From the NCBI GenBank assembly GCA_937921825.1, contig CAKZVK010000036.1, positions 1 to 64,000 on the forward strand: a DNA stretch of 64,000 nt. Reading direction: 5' to 3'. The notes under the pieces were generated by a model. It saw only the letters and a list, made by a program, of their open reading frames with translations, did no database searches and was not told the DNA's origin. The position numbers and the translations under genes are program-made. Below, piece by piece: positions 36,099 through 43,995 of the stretch (its first letter is position 1; every line of letters starts with the position of its first letter). Source of the stretch: an uncultured Saprospiraceae bacterium (GTDB lineage Bacteria; Bacteroidota; Bacteroidia; Chitinophagales; Saprospiraceae).

Positions 36099-36116
36099 TT
36101 TCTTGATTTAAGTGAC

Positions 36117-36124
36117 CAAAAATA
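36117..36124 (-). promoter_or_regulatory. Candidate -7 box for pdhC
   Basis: Minus-strand TATTTTTG fits TAnnTTTG about 19 bases upstream of the pdhC start. A minus-strand TTG lies 16 bases further upstream (36141-36143), slightly closer than ideal. Confidence 0.4.
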
Positions 36125-36187
36125 AACATCATATAGATAACAACGAGAGTTATTAGCATAAAACCATTATTGACTATTTTTGCTAAT

Positions 36188-36805
36188 ATGAATTTTTCTT
36201 CCAAGATTCTAGAGGATGCCGTGGTTGCTATGAGCGCCTTGCCTAGTATAGGCAAGAAAACAGCTTTAAGATTAGTGCTCCATCTAGCTGGTTCTCAGAC
36301 AGATAAGACAAAAAAACTGATAAAAGCACTAGAGGCTCTAGATACTAATCTCAAGATGTGTCAGAGTTGTCATAACTACAGCGACCATGATATCTGTAAT
36401 ATCTGCGAGGATCCTAGCCGTAATAAGAGACTGATTTGTGTGGTAGGTTCTGCTAAAGATGTCATGGCTATCGAAAATACACAGCAATTTAGTGGAGTTT
36501 ATCATGTTCTTGGTGGTGTCATTTCTCCCCTAGAAGGCATAGGGCCAGAAGATCTATATATTTCATCTCTAGTCAGTAGAGTCAAAGAAATGGAGGTAGA
36601 AGAGCTTATTATGGCCGTAAGTCCATCTATCGAAGGGGATACAACGATATATTATATCTCTAAGGTTCTTGATGGTATAAATCTGAAGATAAGTACCATC
36701 GCTAGAGGTGTGGCCTTTGGTGGGGAACTAGAATATGCAGATGAGTTGACTCTAGGCCGCTCCATCCATAGTCGAGTAGATTATAATAAAGAGGTAACTA
36801 TTTAG
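36188..36805 (+). CDS. recR: Recombination mediator RecR
   Basis: A 205-residue RecR of the RecFOR pathway, which loads RecA at single-strand gaps. A helix-hairpin-helix (ALPSIGKKTALRL), a four-Cys zinc finger (CQSCHNY...CNICEDP) and a TOPRIM domain (CVVGSAKDVMAIE, GGVISPLEGIGPEDL) appear in the right order. TTG at 36170 opens the frame earlier, but ATG 36188 gives the standard N-terminus. TATTTTTG at 36175-36182 resembles a -7 box; if used, the transcript would be nearly leaderless. Confidence 0.95.
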   Translation: MNFSSKILEDAVVAMSALPSIGKKTALRLVLHLAGSQTDKTKKLIKALEALDTNLKMCQSCHNYSDHDICNICEDPSRNKRLICVVGSAKDVMAIENTQQFSGVYHVLGGVISPLEGIGPEDLYISSLVSRVKEMEVEELIMAVSPSIEGDTTIYYISKVLDGINLKISTIARGVAFGGELEYADELTLGRSIHSRVDYNKEVTI

Positions 36806-36944
36806 AGCCATTAGCTAGTTTGGCTACTATGGTATGGTTATTTTCACACCATATGGACTATCGCTCATTCATACAACGTGGTGATTTTAAGTGTATTACA
36901 CAATTATCTCTGACACCGTAAGGTTATAATCATTCTATAAGACC

Positions 36945-38873
36945 ATGTCAGGCCTCTCTATAATCATAGTAAACTATAATGTAAAGTACTTTCTGAGGCA
37001 GTGCCTACAGTCCATCTATAAGACCAACTTTACTCAGGAGCTGGAAGTCATCGTTGTAGATAATGATTCTAAGGATGGATCTATAGAGATGATAAAGAAT
37101 GACTTCTCTGAGGTACAGCTTATCGCCAATCAAGAAAATGTAGGTTTCTCCAAGGCTAATAACCAAGGGATAGCTCTGGCTACACAAGCCTACACTTTGA
37201 TATTAAATCCAGATACCATTCTGCAGGAAGATACCCTGGAGCGCTGTTATGCCCTTATGGAAGAGGATAGCTCCATCGGTGCTGTCGGGGTTAGAATGGT
37301 GGATGGTAGTGGAAACTACCTGCCAGAATCAAAACGGGGATTTCCGACACCACTGAGTGCTTTATTTAAAATGTCAGGACTGGCTAAGATTTTTCCTAGT
37401 TCTAAAATTTTGAACCACTATTACTTAGGACATCTTAATCCTGATGTGGTAAATGAAGTCGATGTGCTCACAGGCGCTTTTATGTTTTGTAAAACTGCCC
37501 TGCTGAAAGAGATAGGCGGATTCGACGAGGACTATTTTATGTATGGGGAGGATATAGAGCTTTCTTTTCAGATCAAGCAATCGGGACATAAGCTGATTTA
37601 TCTGCCCGATACTCAGATCATCCATTTTAAAGGCGAGAGCACCAAGAAACTCACTTCCAGATATCTCAAGAGTTTTTATGGCTCCATGAGTATCTATGCA
37701 CAGAAGCGCAATGCTTCTGGTTCTTTTCTCTGGTCCTGGATACTTAATTTGGGGATCTTGGCCGCAGGCGTCACAGCCGTTATGAAGAAACTTTTTGCAT
37801 CGGCCCTAAGACCCTTATTGGATTTTATTTTGTTGTTTGTTGTCGCACATTTAATACAGAAACTATGGGCCACATATTATTACGAGCAACCGCAGTATTA
37901 TGACTTAAGTTCTTTCAATAAAATCTATGTTGTTCTTGTAAGTGTCATTCTTTTTAGCTACTACCTTTTCGGGCAGTATGATCATAGACATAATGTTAAG
38001 CATCTGATCTATGGATTTGTGGCAAGTGGATTCTTGACACTATCTATATATAGTCTATTGCCGTTAGAATTTCGATTTTCTAGAATTATCTTATTGCTGA
38101 CTCTATTGCTGTCTCCTGTGGTCTTGTACCTAAGCAGGAGTATTTATAATTATCTCTCAGCAAAGACTTTTAGTTTCAATATAGATGATGGGAAGCGAGT
38201 AGCAATAGTAGGAGATAAGAATTCCTATGCTCGGATAGCTGAAATCGTCCATAAGTTTTCTGGACCTGGCTCCTTAGTCGGTCGTATTGACCCTAGTAAT
38301 AAGGGTGCTGAATTGGGTTCATTGAAAAGTGTAAAGGATATTACTAGTTCTAGAAAAATCAATGAGCTGATCTTCTGCAGTAGCGATCTTAGTACGGCAG
38401 AAATATTTAAGTCCATGTCTGCAGCAGGAAACCAAGTTTCATTCAAAGTCGCTAATAATGATAATACGACTATCTTAGGCAGTGCATCTAAAGAGAGAGT
38501 AGGTGAGTGGTATACCTTGGATTTGAGTTTTAAAATTTCAGAACCCTTTCATAGGAGGACCAAAAGAATTTTGGATGTGCTATTCTGTATTGTAGCAGTA
38601 TTGGCTTTCCCACTAGTACTGCTTCTTTCCTCTAATCGTGGAGTGATTTTTAGCGGCCTAGTCAAAGTGCTTTTGGGCAAGAACACGTGGATAGGGTACC
38701 ACAGAGGCGATGAGAGGATATTCGAGTTACCAAAAATCGCAAAGGCAGTTATGACTCACGGTAATAATATAGGCGAATCCAAAGAAGATCTTCATAAGGA
38801 GAATCTATGGTATGCTCGCAACTATAGTACTTGGTTGGAATTAGCCACATTGATACAAAAGTTTTTTAGATAG
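36945..38873 (+). CDS. GT2 glycosyltransferase fused to a degenerate polyprenyl-phosphate sugar-transferase half
   Basis: A 642-residue fusion. Residues 1-260 form a family 2 glycosyltransferase of the rhamnosyltransferase type: SIIIVNYNV, VVDNDSKDGS, NPDT at the DxD-like position, and GEDIELSFQ. After several hydrophobic helices (about 260-410) comes a Rossmann-like segment (KRVAIVGDKNSYARI) and a short tail starting RRTKRILDVLF, as in WcaJ-type polyprenyl sugar transferases. The usual catalytic block of such enzymes (KFRSM, DELPQ, VGPRP) is missing, so the second half is probably not a transferase by itself. Role in surface polysaccharide is likely; the sugar is unknown. Confidence 0.85.
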   Translation: MSGLSIIIVNYNVKYFLRQCLQSIYKTNFTQELEVIVVDNDSKDGSIEMIKNDFSEVQLIANQENVGFSKANNQGIALATQAYTLILNPDTILQEDTLERCYALMEEDSSIGAVGVRMVDGSGNYLPESKRGFPTPLSALFKMSGLAKIFPSSKILNHYYLGHLNPDVVNEVDVLTGAFMFCKTALLKEIGGFDEDYFMYGEDIELSFQIKQSGHKLIYLPDTQIIHFKGESTKKLTSRYLKSFYGSMSIYAQKRNASGSFLWSWILNLGILAAGVTAVMKKLFASALRPLLDFILLFVVAHLIQKLWATYYYEQPQYYDLSSFNKIYVVLVSVILFSYYLFGQYDHRHNVKHLIYGFVASGFLTLSIYSLLPLEFRFSRIILLLTLLLSPVVLYLSRSIYNYLSAKTFSFNIDDGKRVAIVGDKNSYARIAEIVHKFSGPGSLVGRIDPSNKGAELGSLKSVKDITSSRKINELIFCSSDLSTAEIFKSMSAAGNQVSFKVANNDNTTILGSASKERVGEWYTLDLSFKISEPFHRRTKRILDVLFCIVAVLAFPLVLLLSSNRGVIFSGLVKVLLGKNTWIGYHRGDERIFELPKIAKAVMTHGNNIGESKEDLHKENLWYARNYSTWLELATLIQKFFR

Positions 38874-38879
38874 AATATT

Positions 38880-40064
38880 ATGGCATTAGTGAATAGCATA
38901 AAGAAAGAAGTCGAAAAGAATATAGATGACTTCATTCAAATCAGAAGACATCTGCATGCCCATCCTGAGTTGTCTTTTGAAGAAAAAGAGACTTCAGCTT
39001 ATGTGCAGTCTATGCTGGCAAAGCACAAAATTAAGTACACAAGCGGCTACTGCAAGTATGGTATCGTCGCTGAAATAAAAGGTGCTAAAAAAGGAGGTTT
39101 ATTATATCTAAGAGGAGATATGGATGCGCTGCCCATCCTAGAAAAAAATAAGGTTCCCTATAAATCAAAGAACAAAGGAGTCATGCATGCCTGCGGACAT
39201 GATGTGCATACTACTTCAGTACTGGGGGCCGCTATAGTGCTCAATAAACTAAAAAGTCAACTCAAAGGAACAGTCCGCTTTATCTTCCAACCTGGCGAGG
39301 AAAAGCATCCAGGTGGCGCTTCTATTATGATAAAAGAAGGAGCTATAAAGTCTGCAGCTAAAGCTAAAATATTCGGACAGCACGTACATCCTCCGTTAGA
39401 AGTGGGTAAGGTCGGATTTCATCCTGGGGAGTATATGGCCTCTGCTGATGAGCTCTATATTACTATTACTGGCAAAGGGGGTCATGCAGCGCTACCCGAA
39501 AATTTTATTGACCCAATATTGGTGACCTCAGAAGTTATTTCAGCGCTGCATAAAATCGTCAGTCGATATTCTGATCCGAAAATTCCTACAGTGTTGAGTT
39601 TTGGTAAGATTTGGTCTGATGGTGGAGCGACTAATGTTATTCCTCAGAAGGTACACTTCATAGGGACTTTTAGAACTATGGATGAAGACAATCGAGTAGC
39701 CATCCATAAAAGAATCAAAGAAATAGCCAAGAACATTGCCAAGGCCTATGGTGCCAAGGCTAGGGTCAATATAAAATATGGTTATCCGACCTTATATAAC
39801 AATGAGGCACTAACCTTTCGGGCTATAGATCTAGCAAAGGAATATATGGGTGAAAAAAATGTGGTCATGCTTCCCAAGCGAATGACAGCAGAGGATTTCT
39901 CTTATTATTCTCAGATGATGCCCGCTTGCTTTTACAGATTGGGGACTGGAAATAAGCGTAAAGGCATTACTTCTCCTGTTCATACTTCTACTTTCGATAT
40001 AGATGAGAAGGCACTATCAACTGGAGTAGGCTTAATGGCTTATCTAGCGACAGAGAATACTTAG
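38880..40064 (+). CDS. M20D family amidohydrolase (N-acyl amino acid deacylase type)
   Basis: A 394-residue cytoplasmic metallo-amidohydrolase of the hippurate/N-acetyl amino acid/IAA-conjugate group. RRHLHAHPELSFEE at the N-terminus, LRGDMDALPI, MHACGHDVHT, FQPGEEKHPGGA and a dimerisation domain starting VTGKGGHAALP-like (ITGKGGHAALPE) are all present. The catalytic metal ligands (Cys/His/Glu/His) are in place, with the final His in PVHTSTFDID. The ATG is six bases after the stop of the glycosyltransferase gene, so they may share a transcript. The natural substrate cannot be told. Confidence 0.92.
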   Translation: MALVNSIKKEVEKNIDDFIQIRRHLHAHPELSFEEKETSAYVQSMLAKHKIKYTSGYCKYGIVAEIKGAKKGGLLYLRGDMDALPILEKNKVPYKSKNKGVMHACGHDVHTTSVLGAAIVLNKLKSQLKGTVRFIFQPGEEKHPGGASIMIKEGAIKSAAKAKIFGQHVHPPLEVGKVGFHPGEYMASADELYITITGKGGHAALPENFIDPILVTSEVISALHKIVSRYSDPKIPTVLSFGKIWSDGGATNVIPQKVHFIGTFRTMDEDNRVAIHKRIKEIAKNIAKAYGAKARVNIKYGYPTLYNNEALTFRAIDLAKEYMGEKNVVMLPKRMTAEDFSYYSQMMPACFYRLGTGNKRKGITSPVHTSTFDIDEKALSTGVGLMAYLATENT

Positions 40065-40089
40065 TTGTAACAGCTAAAAAGACAAACTA

Positions 40090-40665
40090 GTGCAGACAGA
40101 AAAAATAATCTCTAATATCGCCAAGCATATTGTTCTTTCTGCTGAGCAAGAAGCTTACTTTATCAGTCTCCTAGAACACCAAGAGGTCAAAAGAAACGAA
40201 TTCATCCTAAGAGAAAACCATCCTTGTAATAATATCAACTTCGTAACTAGTGGTCTTCTTCGTGCCTACTTTATAAGTCCTAACGGTAAGGAACATACTA
40301 TTATGTTTGCCAAAGAGGATTGGTGGATAACAGATATGTACTGTTTTACAACTAGGAAACCTGCTATGGTAAGCATTCAAGCAATAGAAGAGAGCATTGT
40401 CCTGAGCCTATCTAGGACTAAGCTAGATGAGCTCTACCAAAAAATACCGGAGTTCAATAAGTTTTTTAGAATTCTAATGGAGAATGCCTATAGTAGAGAA
40501 CAGCTAAGGACAGTTCAGAATTTATCTTTTTCTGCCATAGATAGATATCATGACTTTGTTAGTAAATACCCATTAGTGGCAAGTAAGGTGCCTCTTAAGC
40601 ATATCGCCTCCTATCTGGGAGTTACCCCTGAGTTTCTGAGCACCATAAGGGCGAAGGAAAAGTAG
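40090..40665 (+). CDS. Crp/Fnr-type cyclic-nucleotide-fold regulator
   Basis: A 191-residue protein starting at GTG. The first 120 residues form the effector-binding barrel (FILRENHPCNNINFVTSGLLRAYF, GKEHTIMF, EDWWITDMY). The C-terminal part is a short winged helix (PLKHIASYLGVTPEFLSTIR). Bacteroidota have many such regulators, mostly without the cAMP-binding residues, and the RSELVR-like phosphate cassette is not seen here. Targets unknown. It lies 25 bases downstream of the amidohydrolase. Confidence 0.85.
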   Translation: MQTEKIISNIAKHIVLSAEQEAYFISLLEHQEVKRNEFILRENHPCNNINFVTSGLLRAYFISPNGKEHTIMFAKEDWWITDMYCFTTRKPAMVSIQAIEESIVLSLSRTKLDELYQKIPEFNKFFRILMENAYSREQLRTVQNLSFSAIDRYHDFVSKYPLVASKVPLKHIASYLGVTPEFLSTIRAKEK

Positions 40666-40741
40666 TTACAGTCCTCCAAGTTTCTTAATGTATCTTATTC
40701 TCATTTCTCTGAGAATGATTTTTATTCGCAAATAAAAAGTT

Positions 40742-41098
40742 ATGATGATACTTATCGCAGGCCCCTATAGAAGTGGGACTAATGATGATCCCGTTTTGAT
40801 CCAAAAGAACTTAGACAACCTAGAAGCAATGGCTCTGCCCATTTTCAGAAAAGGTCATGTTCCAATGATAGGAGAGTGGGTGGCCCTACCTCTGACTCAT
40901 TTAGCAGGATCAAAAGAAATGGGAGATGAGGTGTGGAATGAAATTCAATACCCAGCAGCACATAGACTATTAGAAAAATGTGATGCTGTACTGAGAATTG
41001 CGGGAGAGTCTAAAGGTGCAGATCAAGATGTAGAGATTGCCAAACAGCGAGGGCTAAAAATATTCTATTCACTACAAGAAATTCCAGATGCAGAATAG
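40742..41098 (+). CDS. DUF4406-like protein (nucleoside deoxyribosyltransferase fold)
   Basis: A 118-residue protein starting [11 protein letters not shown], with a body predicted to be a small Rossmann-like fold and a conserved [17 protein letters not shown] tail. This matches DUF4406 and relatives of nucleoside 2-deoxyribosyltransferases. The substrate is unknown. The last 11 bases overlap the start of the NudK-like gene, so the two are coupled and might act on related nucleotide-sugar or nucleotide compounds. Confidence 0.75.
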   Translation: MMILIAGPYRSGTNDDPVLIQKNLDNLEAMALPIFRKGHVPMIGEWVALPLTHLAGSKEMGDEVWNEIQYPAAHRLLEKCDAVLRIAGESKGADQDVEIAKQRGLKIFYSLQEIPDAE

Positions 41099-41672
41099 AG
41101 TTAAAAATCTGAAAAAGGAATTGCTTTCTGATAATTGGTTCCTTCTAAATAAGGTGACCTATGATTTTCAGTTAGCTGATGGATCATGGGAGTCACATAC
41201 TCGAGAAGCTTATGATAGAGGTAATGGAGCGGTTATCTTACTTTATAATCCAGATAAAAAAACAGTGGTCCTAACCAGGCAGTTTAGACTTCCCACTTTT
41301 ATAAACGGTAATCAGGATGGTTTTTTAATAGAAGCTTGTGCTGGTCTCTTGGATGATGATGATCCAGAAAGTTGTATTAGAAAGGAAACCGAGGAGGAGA
41401 CAGGGTATAAAATAGAAAAGGTCCAGAAAGTTTTTGAAGCCTATATGTCACCTGGCTCTGTGACAGAAATACTTTATTTCTTTATAGCTGAGTATAAGGC
41501 TGAGATGAAGGTCAATGAAGGTGGAGGAATTGCAGAGGAGCAGGAGAACATCGAGGTATTGGAATTACTATTTTCAGAAGCTTTCCGTATGATAAGTACT
41601 GGTGAAATCAAGGATGGAAAGACGATTATGTTGCTCCAACATCTAAAGATATGTGCTCTCATAGAACTTTGA
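41088..41672 (+). CDS. nudK: Nudix hydrolase, NudK (GDP-mannose pyrophosphatase)-like
   Basis: A 194-residue Nudix enzyme. The N-terminal strands and [11 protein letters not shown] segment match ADP-sugar/GDP-mannose pyrophosphatases. The Nudix box begins at about residue 86 ([10 protein letters not shown], then [10 protein letters not shown]). The following [14 protein letters not shown] is typical of the NudK/ADP-sugar group. It hydrolyses nucleotide sugars to sugar phosphate and NMP. It overlaps the DUF4406 gene by 11 bases. Confidence 0.9.
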   Translation: MQNRVKNLKKELLSDNWFLLNKVTYDFQLADGSWESHTREAYDRGNGAVILLYNPDKKTVVLTRQFRLPTFINGNQDGFLIEACAGLLDDDDPESCIRKETEEETGYKIEKVQKVFEAYMSPGSVTEILYFFIAEYKAEMKVNEGGGIAEEQENIEVLELLFSEAFRMISTGEIKDGKTIMLLQHLKICALIEL

Positions 41673-41854
41673 TATTAGAATTTTATGTCCCCAAGCTCCC
41701 TATGAATCAAATATTTACACATTACAATAATTTTTAATATATCTTAGCATTCTTATTTAAGATTATAACCTGCTTACACGATACTAAACCTAGTATTTCT
41801 AAAATAAGTGTCTGATATACAATATGTTAGGCAGAAACTAAAGTAAACTACACT

Positions 41855-43132
41855 ATGCCCAAAGTTTTAATTGTTGATGATGAGAAAGCCATAAGAAGAA
41901 CGCTTCGTGATATCCTGGAAATGGAGAAATACGAAGTGGCAGAGGCCGAAGATGGTTTATCAAGTTTAGTAAAAGTAAAACAAGACAAGTTTGATGTTAT
42001 AATTCTTGATATCAAGATGCCTAAAATGGATGGTATGGATGTCATGGATAGACTGAATGAAGTTGCGCCTGACGTACCTGTCATTATGATTAGTGGACAT
42101 GGTGATATAGACACCGCTGTTGAAGCCGTGAAGAAAGGGGCCTTTGATTTTATAGCTAAGCCACCTGACCTTAATAGGTTACTTATCACCGTTAGAAATG
42201 CTCTCGATAAGTCTACATTGATAGTGCAGAAGAAGACACTTCAGAAAAGAGTCAAAAGATCTAATAAGCCTACTAAAATAGTAGGTTCATCTCCTGAAAT
42301 AAATGTTCTCAAAGAAACCATAGAAAAGGTAGCCCCTACTGATGCTCGTGTATTAGTGCAGGGTCCCAATGGTACTGGTAAGGAATTAGTCGCGAGATGG
42401 ATGCATGAGCAGAGCTCTAGAAAAGATGCACCTATCGTAGAAGTAAACTGTGCAGCTATCCCTTCGGAGCTGATAGAATCAGAACTGTTCGGACATACAA
42501 AGGGCTCGTTTACTGGCGCTTACAAGGATAAGGCAGGAAAATTCGAACTAGCTAATAAAGGAACTTTATTTCTAGATGAGATAGGAGACATGAGCCTCAG
42601 TGCTCAAGCCAAAGTACTACGTGCTCTACAAGAAAGTAGAATCACAAGAGTAGGAGGGGATAAGTCTATCTCCGTCAACGTCAGAATAGTATCTGCTACT
42701 AATAAAGATCTAAGAAAGGAAATAGCAAAAGGAAATTTCAGGGAGGATCTCTATCACAGATTAGCTGTAATCGTGATGAAAGTGCCTTCTCTAAATGATA
42801 GAAGATCTGATATTCCAGAATTAGTAGATCATTTCAATTCTATGATCTGCAAAGAGTATGGGGTGCCTGAGAAGGCCTTTGAAGCTGCTGCAGTAAAAGA
42901 ACTTCAGAAAATAAACTGGACTGGAAATATTAGAGAGCTTAGAAATGTCGTAGAAAGATTAATCATTCTAGGTAAGGAGCAGATTACTAAGAAAGATGTT
43001 GTAGACTTTGCAGTATCTGTGAGTAATAGTAGAAATAGTCTAGAAGATCTCTTCGAAAAATACAGCACTTTCCCTGAACTAAGAAATTACTTAGAGAAGG
43101 AATATGAAAAGTATAAGGCAGTCACTGTCTAA
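41855..43132 (+). CDS. NtrX-like sigma-54 response regulator lacking the DNA-binding domain
   Basis: A 425-residue regulator. The receiver domain (1-120) has the acidic pair DDE near residue 8 and phospho-acceptor Asp in VIILDIKMPKMDG. The AAA+ domain carries QGPNGTGKE (Walker A), GSFTGAYKDKAGKFE (GAFTGA with Ala to Ser), FLDEIGDMS (Walker B) and NIRELRN. After it only about 30 residues remain (DLFEKYSTFPELRNYLEKEYEKY) where NtrX proteins normally carry a Fis-type helix-turn-helix. No HTH could be found in any frame just downstream. It may pair with the NtrY-like kinase at 16929. Confidence 0.88.
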   Translation: MPKVLIVDDEKAIRRTLRDILEMEKYEVAEAEDGLSSLVKVKQDKFDVIILDIKMPKMDGMDVMDRLNEVAPDVPVIMISGHGDIDTAVEAVKKGAFDFIAKPPDLNRLLITVRNALDKSTLIVQKKTLQKRVKRSNKPTKIVGSSPEINVLKETIEKVAPTDARVLVQGPNGTGKELVARWMHEQSSRKDAPIVEVNCAAIPSELIESELFGHTKGSFTGAYKDKAGKFELANKGTLFLDEIGDMSLSAQAKVLRALQESRITRVGGDKSISVNVRIVSATNKDLRKEIAKGNFREDLYHRLAVIVMKVPSLNDRRSDIPELVDHFNSMICKEYGVPEKAFEAAAVKELQKINWTGNIRELRNVVERLIILGKEQITKKDVVDFAVSVSNSRNSLEDLFEKYSTFPELRNYLEKEYEKYKAVTV

Positions 43133-43162
43133 ATTGATTTAATAAAATAAGAATTCGAGGGG

Positions 43163-43291
43163 ATGCTAGTTTTAATGGTCATAAGTCTAACGCTAATAGT
43201 AAGTGTGCTAGTGGCTATATTCAAGAGTCGTGAGGCCTATAAGTCGTATACTCTAAAACTAAAGACCTTCAAAATCACAGTTAATAAGTAA
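43163..43291 (+). CDS. Possible 42-residue single-helix membrane protein
   Basis: An ATG preceded by GAGGGG opens a 42-codon frame. It consists of one hydrophobic helix of about 18 residues (LVLMVISLTLIVSVLVAI) and a basic tail (KSREAYKSYTLKLKTFK). It fills the gap between the NtrX-like gene and the LOG-family gene, ending eight bases before the next ATG. The helix-plus-basic-tail layout is that of a small inner-membrane protein. It is too short for certainty and has no recognised family. Confidence 0.42.
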   Translation: MLVLMVISLTLIVSVLVAIFKSREAYKSYTLKLKTFKITVNK

Positions 43292-43299
43292 TAGGAAGT

Positions 43300-43992
43300 A
43301 TGGCAAATCTGAAACAGTGGACAGAAATGAAAGGTGAGAATTCTTGGACGATGTTCAAGGTGCTTGCTGAATTCGTTGATGGTTTTGAAAGACTGAATAA
43401 AATAGGACCCTGTGTTTCTATCTATGGTTCGGCAAGAACTAAGCCCGGTCAGAAATATTATGAAGAAACTGTAGATCTTGCAAGAGGCCTTGTAAAGGAA
43501 GGTTTCGGAATTATCTCAGGTGGTGGTCCAGGTATTATGGAAGCAGCTAATAAAGGGGCACATCTAGAAGGTGGTGTTTCGGTAGGACTGAATATCGAGT
43601 TACCTTTTGAGCAAGGTGGTAATGAGTTCGTAGATAAAGACAAGCATATCAATCACAGATACTTTTTTGTAAGAAAAGTCATGTTTGTAAAATATTCGCA
43701 GGCCTTGATAGCTATGCCAGGTGGATTCGGAACTTTAGATGAGCTCTTCGAAACAATCACACTAATACAGACTAATAAGATTACTAAAGTCCCTGTGATA
43801 CTTTATGGTTCTGACTTTTGGGCAGGCCTAAAAGATTGGATCAATGAGACTTTGCTTAATAAGTTCGGTAATATTTCTCCAAACGATATGGACTTAATTC
43901 CACTAGTGGATACAAAAGAGGAAGTCATAGATATTATCAATGCTTGGTACGGAACGGCTGAGCACAGACTAGAGCCTAATTATAGCCTATAG
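43300..43992 (+). CDS. LOG-family Rossmann-fold protein (TIGR00730)
   Basis: A 230-residue protein with the lysine-decarboxylase-like fold of LOG phosphoribohydrolases, which release bases from nucleoside 5'-monophosphates. SGGGPGIMEAANKGA near residue 72 and MPGGFGTLDE near 139-148 are the diagnostic motifs. The N-terminal extension (SWTMFKVLAEFVDGFE) is typical of the longer bacterial subgroup. The stop codon lies in a 12-base palindrome (AGCCTATAGGCT, 43984-43995) shared with the convergent porin gene. Confidence 0.88.
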   Translation: MANLKQWTEMKGENSWTMFKVLAEFVDGFERLNKIGPCVSIYGSARTKPGQKYYEETVDLARGLVKEGFGIISGGGPGIMEAANKGAHLEGGVSVGLNIELPFEQGGNEFVDKDKHINHRYFFVRKVMFVKYSQALIAMPGGFGTLDELFETITLIQTNKITKVPVILYGSDFWAGLKDWINETLLNKFGNISPNDMDLIPLVDTKEEVIDIINAWYGTAEHRLEPNYSL

Positions 43993-43995
43993 GCT

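Noticed and set aside
36830-36922. A 30-codon frame between recR and the glycosyltransferase gene
   Set aside because: No hydrophobic segment, no recognisable motif and no ribosome site; probably chance.
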